Source: Tretioscincus oriximinensis (Eukaryota; Chordata; Lepidosauria; Squamata; Gymnophthalmidae). From it: a DNA stretch of 64,000 nt. The stretch's first letter is position 1. Each line of letters starts with the position of its first letter. The notes under the pieces were generated by a model that was not told where the DNA came from, ran no database searches, and saw only the letters and a program-made list of their open reading frames with translations. The stretch lies in assembly GCA_022410635.1 (NCBI GenBank), contig JAJVDF010000348.1, positions 334,989 to 398,988 of the forward strand, read 5' to 3'. Positions 56,311 to 64,000 of this stretch are shown here, piece after piece. A program made the translations under genes and the position numbers.

Positions 56311-58690
56311 AGATGAGGTATGATGGGAAATCTCTGTAGGTGGAGGGAAGGATGAGGAAAGGGATGGAGGGTGGTGTCATGATCCAGCCTGTTGTGCCAA
56401 GGGAGACCCAGGGGAGCATTCAGAGAAGTCCATATCATTAAGCTAAGGCTTGGAGAATAAGAAACTGTAGTCTCTGCAGGATTAGGAACAAAGGTGATGA
56501 ATGTAGCAGGGGATTCACACCCAAGCTACAATTCAGCTATTTCTCAATCAGACTCCAGATCTGGGATTGCCCAGCCTCCTGGTATTGGGTCAGGGGAAGA
56601 CCTGCCATGTGCATCTCCCCTTTCATCCTCAGAGCCTCAGGAACAGTGGAAGAGGAAAGTATTGGCACCTTTGCAAAAGAAGAGTAGATTAGCTGCTACG
56701 GGTGTGCTGGACTGAGTCCTCAGAGGAGCCGGACTAAGGTGTCTCACCTGCACAGGATGACTTCTCTGGTGGGGAAAGGTAAGAGCAACAGCTACTAAAT
56801 TCCCTTATGGTAGCAATATTGTATTTCTGTTGGTACGGTTTGCGTTTGGTTTTCTGTACTGCTGTACTTCTCAGTGAATTCTTGGTTTTCCAGAAGTCTG
56901 CATTCAACAGGTGGAGAAAGTGATTTGAGGGATGGGGAAGGGGTGGCAAGGAGCAAGAAAAAAACTTGTGTGGCAATGCAGCCCATAACGTTTAACTTTT
57001 CCCCCTATATTATTTTGTCCTGACCATAGCTAAGGGTTTGGGGGATTTTTTGCACCTGAATCTGAATATTCATAAATCTTAAATAGGTGAAGTAAGAGGG
57101 AAAATGTCTAATAAAAGGTCTCTTCTGTAATAATGCATCCATTAGCAATATTTCACAGTAAATACTTAACATATCACAAGAAATTAATGGCATAACTACT
57201 AGTAGTACTGCTAATCATAATCTCACCAAAAGCAAAACAGGGCCGTGCCTTGGTAGATTGAACCATTTTATCATAGAAAGAAACGGAATAATTTTCCCTC
57301 TATTGAAAACATTAATAATTTAGATGTCAAAAATAAATTTTGATTACTTAATACAAGTTACCTTATACAGGAAGGCAGACTCAAATTGATTTTTTTTCCT
57401 GATGCCAGAAGGAGAAGTAAAAGATACCCTGAGCTCTTAACAAAAACCAGCAACATAAATATCCCAGGGAGGAACTATCAAAATTATTAATTGTTTTTCT
57501 AACCCATATAATGAACTATTGGGCTTCAAACAATACTGGTTTGTCTGGGTTTGTGAGATTATTATTTTTTTACATAAGCACTCAAGGTGATTTACTTGCA
57601 CTTATTAGACCTTATGAGAGTAAGCACTCATCCCTGAAATATTTGTAAATCCTTCACATTTTTTGTGTAGTGCATATTGTGCTCATTAGGCCAGGCCAGC
57701 TATAGTCTGATCCAGTGGGTGTCTAATGCTACCAACTGATAAATCACTGGACAAGTCATGTTCTTTGTTAGCTTAGAAGGAGGAAGCCAATATTGAAAGA
57801 ACACCTTGATGAACTGTATGAAAGGTAAATCTCAGTTGATGCTGGGCTAAATCAAACCCTTTTATCATACAAATTGAATATGTGGCCTAATTATTGGTGT
57901 CTCAGAGCAGCAATGTTGTGGTTTAATTAGTACTACAGGTTCCAAGGAGGAGGGTGATTGACGCAGACCTCCAGCTCCTGGACAGTTCACATCCATCTTG
58001 CTATTTCTGGATTTGATTAGACTGGGAAACAGAAGAAAGTTCTCAACATTCCTTTAAAATTATACTGCAAGAAATTTATGGCCTTTTTCAATAAGGGAGA
58101 CTTGAACAACATGACATCATTCTTATGGTTTCTGTTCTCAGCTACAAATATCAAACCTGCATTTATGCAGATTTTTCAGCTTACATGTTTTTTCTGTAAA
58201 TATTCAAATCCCTTCCCTCCATTTTTAAACAGTTTGCTGAAATTCATAACATATATACATATATTCATTAAATTGGCCCTCTTCTCCCACAATCCCTTGA
58301 CTCCCCTGGACAGCCCCCAAAATTAATTCAATGTTTAACGTTAATAATCCTATATATCTCTTCCCTTGTCAAACTTGGAGAGAGAGAGAGAGTTTTTTAG
58401 AGGTTTTCAGTCTTCTTTCCAATTTAATCTGCTCTTTAATCACTTATACCTAATAATATTGAATCTAACACAAATAAGTAGTCATACCATTTCTGTAATG
58501 TCCAGATGGAGTTATCCCTCCAGTCTAATCTTATGAAGCAGTTGATGTTTTTCTGTAGTGAACAAGACAATGGTTGTTTGGTACCATTGGCATAAGGTCA
58601 ACTTCTAATTGATTTCATGGGCATAACTATGGGAATCTTTATGTTTCTTTTTTTTGGGGGGGGGTAAAGATAACTGATTTGTTATTACAA
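56310..58690. other. Intergenic stretch, nothing firmly recognised
   Basis: A possible CR1 tail scrap near 57690-57730 (AGTCTGATCCAGTGGG), a GA run near 58380 and a G run near 58656. No gene was recognised. Confidence 0.45.
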
Positions 58691-59095
58691 GGATGGTGGG
58701 CATTCTGGAAACCATATCTTATGAGGAACAGTTAAAGGATCGAGGGATGTTTAGTCTGAAAAAGAGAAGGTTAAGAGAAAATCTGATCATGGTCTACAAA
58801 TATTTGAAGGGCTGTTACACAGCAGAGGGAACAGCTTTGTTCCCATTGCCACATGGAAGGACTAGACACAATGGGATGAAATTGCAAGGGAGTAGATATA
58901 GATTAGATATCAGAAAAAAGGGTAGTAAGGATGATCAACCAGTGGAATAGGTTGCCATTGGAGTTGATGAGTTCTCCTTCACTATAAGTCTTCAAACAGA
59001 GGTTTGGCAGCCATCTCTCTGGGATGGTCAATGAGCGGGGGTTGGACCCAATGACCCTGGAGGTCCCTTCAAACTCAATTATTCTATTGCCTATT
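58690..59095 (+). mobile_element. CR1 LINE ORF2 C-terminus and 3' UTR
   Basis: Codons for EEQLKDRGMFSLKKRRLREN and VYKYLKGC, then HGRTRHNGMKLQGSRYRLDI, are the CR1 ORF2 C-terminus. It is followed by GTTTGGCAGCCATCTCTCTG, GATGGTCAATGAGCGGGG and the terminal TTATTCTATTG. This is a distinct CR1 subfamily from the copies at 4775 and 63740, and closer to the classical avian/reptile tail. Confidence 0.9.
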
Positions 59096-59327
59096 TGGGA
59101 GGAGAGACTGGGTGTTGAACTGTCAGCTATAGAGTGTCCTACATTGTTAGAGTGAAGAACAAGTATATAATGCCCTTTTGCTGAAGCATAGATTAAGAAT
59201 CTAGCTCAACAGTCTGCCTCTTAAAATTTTCTAGAAATGAATTTTCCAAAGTGGAGCTATATAGGGCTAAAACTGAACCCAGTCCTACTGCTCTTCTGCA
59301 AAGCATATTTTGGCCAGACATACACCT

Positions 59328-59400
59328 TGGGAAGTTTGTCTGTGCTTGAATTTTATGTACACAGCGTGTACACAAAATTCAAGCCCAGACAAACTTCCCA
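59328..59400. repeat. Near-perfect 73-bp palindrome
   Basis: Arms of 35 bp (starting TGGGAAGTTTGTCTG at 59328 and ending CAGACAAACTTCCCA at 59400) pair with two mismatches around a 3-nt centre at 59363-59365. There are no obvious target repeats, and neighbouring sequence does not extend the symmetry. Confidence 0.9.
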
Positions 59401-60364
59401 GTTTCACTTAGAAACATTCCCTATGACAAAACACTCTCAAAGTATGTATGCACATTAACACCAATTTATACTTTGAATAATCCAAGTGATTTGCAGGAGC
59501 AGAGTATTTGCAGTGCTGTTTTCTTCACTTTTCTCAGTCGTCCCCAAATAATTTTTAACTGGTTTCCCCCCTTAAAATTACTTTGTATGGACTCTTTTTA
59601 AGAAGTACATAATTCATACCCTAGGAAATATTCCTGCAGGAATTGTGAATTCTGTATTCCAAATTTTCTATGTTCCATAGATCATGTGACATTGTTTCAT
59701 CCATTCACAACTGAGTGGGGGGGGGAGAGAGTCAGGTATGTAGAACACAGAAATCTAGAGAATAAAACTTTCACACTTTGTGCTCCTGGGCTAGGAATAA
59801 AAATGCTTCTGCATTAACATATATGAAAGGCAGGAAACATTCAGTGGATGGGAATGATTATACCATTCACTGAAGATAGGTGTTAAGAAAACACTAATCA
59901 TTTTCCCTGTCAGCAGGACAAGTTCTTGCAGATACTTTTGATTTGAACTATTTTATTAGGTTATGAATAAAAGTGAGAGACATAAATAACATTCTAGCTG
60001 GCAATAGGTAGTAGGATTTTAAAGTACCATACCTGAAGTTAGGACACACATACATTCCCTGTCTAGAGAGAATGGGAATATAAACTCACCAGCAGCAGCC
60101 AGTATGTTAAAAACTGCTGCCACCTATAGTAATTATTGAGAATTGTTGAAACACATTCAAATAGTGCAAAGGATCAGCCCAGGGTTAGTTTTGTTTTTAT
60201 TTCTGATGCCTTAACATATGGTAATTTAAAATTAAATCTAAAAATGTTGATCTAAAACTTTCTTCTGAGAACATTTGGTTCAGATCATACATCATATTAC
60301 TGAAAGCTGCAGTTGGAAAAAGCTCAAGCATCTCCTCCCTTTTGGCCTATCCATGCCTCCACTC

Positions 60365-60510
60365 CCTCCCACCCTTGCACCCCTCCCATCCTCCTTTTAC
60401 TTGCTATTTCTTTCTTTTTCTTTCCTTTTTCTTCCTCCCCTTTCTTCCTTTTCATCTTTTCCTTCCTTTAGTCTACCTTTCTTTCCTTCCTCCTTCCCTT
60501 CTTTGTGTCA
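60365..60510 (+). repeat. Polypyrimidine tract
   Basis: Nearly pure C/T (CTTTCCTTTTTCTTCCTCCC and similar), able in principle to form triplex DNA. The open frames here are a consequence of composition. Confidence 0.85.
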
Positions 60511-63500
60511 TCAGTCTCTGGAGGCTGCCAAAGTTTCAAGTCCTGTCATTGGTCATTATACCTCAGAATGTTGGACTCTTTGAAGTATGTTTTATTATAT
60601 ATACATATTCCTGTAAATCTGAACCAAGTGTTTTGGCCAAAATTTATAATAATGTCCAGTGAGAGCATTCAACTATGATTAACTAATTTGGCATTTGAAA
60701 TATGTCCACTTTAGTAGAACCGTATAGAAAATGTAGCCATTATATTCTAGGGTGGCTAGATTGTAAGGATAAAGTAGACAGTACATGAACACATATAGTA
60801 GTTGAGAAGTACATCCAACCTCTCTTTCATTAATGCTTTCTATGCCACTGCCCATTTTGTCTTAACTGCACTTTTGGAAATGACAGAATTTGAATTAACC
60901 ATTTAGGAAATAAGATTTTTGTTTCAGTTACATTGCTTGGGAACAGATTCGAGACTTTTGAATTATTGAATTATTAGATATATCCATGGGGTTTCTGTAC
61001 AGTATTCATTGATGGAACGGCATGGGGATAGTTTCACACAGTTGGTCTGAAAACAGATCTTCTGGATTAGGACTGCAGCTGTATCATTAACTACTGGAGC
61101 TAGTAATGAGAAATATTCTTTGTCTCTAAGCTATGAACAATTTCCTAAAACTATTGGTTTGCATTTAAACAGGGCGATTTAGCTTCAAAGAGACCAGTCA
61201 TTTTGAGATAACTATCAGTTTTGGTTGAGTTTGATGCAAAAATCTTTTGACTTTGGTGTTCTTGATTTTTATCAGTCTGTTCCTCATATGTCCTAGAACA
61301 CAAGGGAGATATAAATGATACATGACTCATTAGCTTTCACCCAAGAACTTTTGATGTTATTGTAATATATTAAACTTCAGGGGTTTGTTCTGACCTTCTG
61401 TACTCAATGGTATTTATCTTTTTATCTACTGAGATTTTTGGACACACAAGAACAGGTGTATCTTTTGTTTTTATAGCATGGCAATGATTGGCCTATTGGA
61501 AAATGATGTCTATGTTTCTAATAATATTGCATAGCACTGAGTCTGAGTCCATGTAGACAATATCACGCAGCACTTTTAGCAGGGAATGCAAAACACCATG
61601 TCCCCATAATTAGTTCAGGATGGAGTAAAAATGAAATAGACCTTTAACTTCCTAAGCTTAATTCACAAACTTCAGAGGGAGCACTCCTGTTTTTCTAAAT
61701 GCTTTGTGATCTTTAGATATTTTACTGCTATTATTTTTTCTATTTGAGCACCAATAAATGTTGAAATAAATTACACATTTTGCATAATAAAATACAAATA
61801 TTGTAACGGTCATCTTGCTTTGACTGACCACCTTGGCATGCACTCAAACTCAATCAGCCTGGGGCTTTTCCTTATTTCCATCATCATTTTGGACCCTTTC
61901 TGCACTAAGCCTTATTCTGAATTAACATGTATCTCAGAATGCTAGTGAAGCTAAGAAAGACCTCAAGTGAGTCTTCCTGTAGCTGCTGTAACCTGATGGC
62001 AAGCCCATATTTAATACTGTTGCTTATTTTTTTGCATCTTAGGTTCGTTGCAATATACTAAAAGAGTCATTGTTATGGTGTAAATGCCATTAAGACAAAA
62101 ACTGTTAGGACAAAGAAAAAAAATAAATGGAATGGAATGGGAAGTACAGAGTCACACAAAATTCCTAAACACATAAATTGATGCCAAAGCTTCTTCACTG
62201 GGTTTCCATGCAAATAAGATTGGATTGGGAAGAAAAATAATTTGCACTAACACATTTTAACCAGTGTTGCAATGTAACAAATCTATTCCGTGTTTAAGAT
62301 GTCCTCAGCTGATCTTGTCTAAGTCATTAAATAGGGATGTTTGCCTCATTAATTCTTAGGTAGGAGACAGCTTTGAAATATCAGGTCCTGCAAGGTACCC
62401 AAAGAAGCCAGATAGTATGTCAGAAAACAGCAGTGACAAATTGCCTCTGTCTTCTTGTCAAATAGCATAAGTGTTCATGTACTCACCTTGATATTCTACT
62501 AAGTTAATTTGCAAAATTCAATTTCTGGGAATTAAAAAAGTGTTTTTTTAATTTATCAATTAGGATAAAGATAAAGTAACATCTTGATACACTTCTTTTA
62601 ATTCCTAAAAATTGTATTTTACAAATTAATTTAGATGATCAAACCCTGAGTCATTTCTGCACACAAAATGGCTAGAACGTTCTAGCAGCCACAGTTTCTA
62701 CAGATACAGTTCTCTGTTGGAGTGGTCCCAAGACACAACCATCTATAGTTTGAAATATTTGGGAATAACATAATTCTTAAAGTTTATTAAGAGCAGGTTG
62801 TTCCATTCACAAGTTGAACAGTAAAAACAAGTTACACACAAAAACTCATAGTTTTCAGATAACCTGGTGCCCTTCTCAGAAACACCTCCCAATTGCTCCT
62901 CCTTTATACTTCTTTAATATTTCCCAGGAAATATTAGAGGAAGGCAAAAATCCTCTTTCTAGAATATTTATCGCCTCAACCCAATTTATCTTCATGCAGG
63001 ATATGGCACCTGCCACTAGACAGTCACATTCCACAAGGCAATCCAAATCGCAAGGGCCTAAAATAATCCTGTTATTTACATACCAATGTAGACTATGGCA
63101 AGTCCTGAACTGAAGTAAGGTTAATATTAATTTCTATATTTCTAACTGCCAAAAGATATTGTGTGTAGTATAAGATGCAACCGGGGGAAGGAGGTTACAA
63201 AATGTGGAAAAAGTGTTTGAAACATTTTAAATATTGAAAATGTAATGATTTTTTGTATATGTAAAGAATTTAAATAAAATGTTTTGGGAACCACCCCACC
63301 CCCAAAAAAGCATTTTCCCTGACCCATCACATGTGATAGCAAATAGGCTCTTAGGTGGCTGTTTCTCAGGAGACAATTTTCAATGCTCATGAAATGAAGA
63401 CACATCATAGCACCCACCTCAAGGTCTCTTCAGCAAGTGGAGACCTGGTCTTGGAAGAACAGAATAAAATAAGTGGCCAGTCATCTTATTTGGGCTGTAA

Positions 63501-63740
63501 GAAGACAAGCTTAAAATGTCACCTCCTAGACAAACTGCAGCTGTAATCCTGATATAGCATGGCTTATTGATAGGCACCCAGCCCTTGTATCTTTTGGTAT
63601 GGTCTTCCATATTACGAATGTCTGCTCATACTCTTAATATTATTAATATTCTTATTAATATCATTCTTTCAATATGTGATCATGAGGAAAAGTGGTTTGG
63701 AGTTTGCTCTGAATTGGTGATAATGACAACCGATGTTAGG
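60510..63740. other. Intergenic stretch, little recognised
   Basis: Contains the F4 arm fragment at 61893. Otherwise AT-rich with no recognised gene or repeat. Confidence 0.5.
61893..61965. repeat. Foldback family F4, left arm fragment
   Basis: GGACCCTTTCTGCACTAAGC and CTTATTCTGAATTAACATGT with ATCTCAGAATGCTAG correspond to the F4 left arm. Confidence 0.5.
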
Positions 63741-64000
63741 CATGTTTTTCACCCAGAGGGTCATCGGCCTGTGGAATTTACTTCCTGAAGAGGTAGTGGT
63801 AGCTAACAGCTTGGATAGTTTCAAGACAGGACTAGACAGGTTTATGGACACTAAAGGTATAAATGGATACTAGGATGGATGTCTGGATGTTGCCTCTGGG
63901 ATGGAGCAACAGGCAGGACTCCTGAAATACCATTTGCAGGGAGTCATGAACAGGAGCATATTTTGCTTTCCTTTGTTCGGACTGCCCAGGTGCATCTGGT
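63740..64000 (+). mobile_element. CR1 LINE 3' end (cut by window edge)
   Basis: It begins at TTTTTCACCCAGAGGGTCAT and matches positions about 5180-5440 nearly base for base (GGATGTCTGGATGTTGCCTC, GGCAGGACTCCTGAAATACC). It is a severely 5'-truncated copy of the same CR1 subfamily and runs off the right edge. Confidence 0.9.

Noticed and set aside
60275..60662. Two overlapping ~100-codon frames
   Set aside because: They are produced by the polypyrimidine tract at 60365-60510.
1..64000. CRISPR array, bacterial operon or defence system
   Set aside because: No regularly spaced direct repeats, no prokaryotic gene organisation; introns, SINEs and LINEs show vertebrate nuclear DNA.

Overview
This is vertebrate nuclear DNA, most likely from a squamate reptile. 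There is one recognisable protein-coding gene with conventional GT-AG introns. The rest is old and young transposon debris of kinds typical of lizards and snakes: CR1 and L2-like LINE tails, tRNA-derived and Sauria-type SINEs, a Penelope-like element, a Tc1/mariner copy, and hAT-like and foldback elements. No bacterial-style operon, CRISPR array, rRNA or functional tRNA was found. Scattered single N bases mark a draft assembly.

The gene is LMCD1 (LIM and cysteine-rich domains 1, dyxin) on the minus strand, and only its 5' half is inside the window. Three coding exons join in phase: exon 1 (32571-32597, nine codons with the start ATG), exon 2 (7998-8086) and exon 3 (1456-1711). Together they encode the first 124 residues: the cysteine-rich N-terminus and the beginning of the PET domain. 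Intron 1 is about 24.5 kb and intron 2 about 6.3 kb. Positions 1-1455 are the start of intron 3, so the rest of the PET domain and the LIM domains must lie off the left edge. A CpG-rich, CCAAT-box-bearing region at about 32640-33190 is the presumed promoter.

The introns (1-32570) hold SINEs, a dead Tc1-like transposon (12003-13432), a CR1 tail (4775-5515), a relic of a Penelope terminal repeat with a hammerhead-like fold (about 7265-7325) and several foldback elements. From about 33.2 kb to the right edge no gene was recognised, and the region looks like upstream intergenic DNA. It holds a decayed Penelope-like element (39702-41542) with reverse transcriptase and GIY-YIG endonuclease remnants, a hAT-type non-autonomous element with an exact 8-bp target duplication and a Z-DNA-prone core (43869-44218), nested insertions at 47.3-48.0 kb and 52.0-52.3 kb, and more CR1, L2 and SINE copies.

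No new multi-gene system was found. The observations most worth checking are the LMCD1 gene structure, several small palindromic element families with visible target duplications, a 49-bp Penelope-end micro-insertion with an 11-bp target duplication, hammerhead-like folds, and an almost perfect 73-bp palindrome at 59328-59400.
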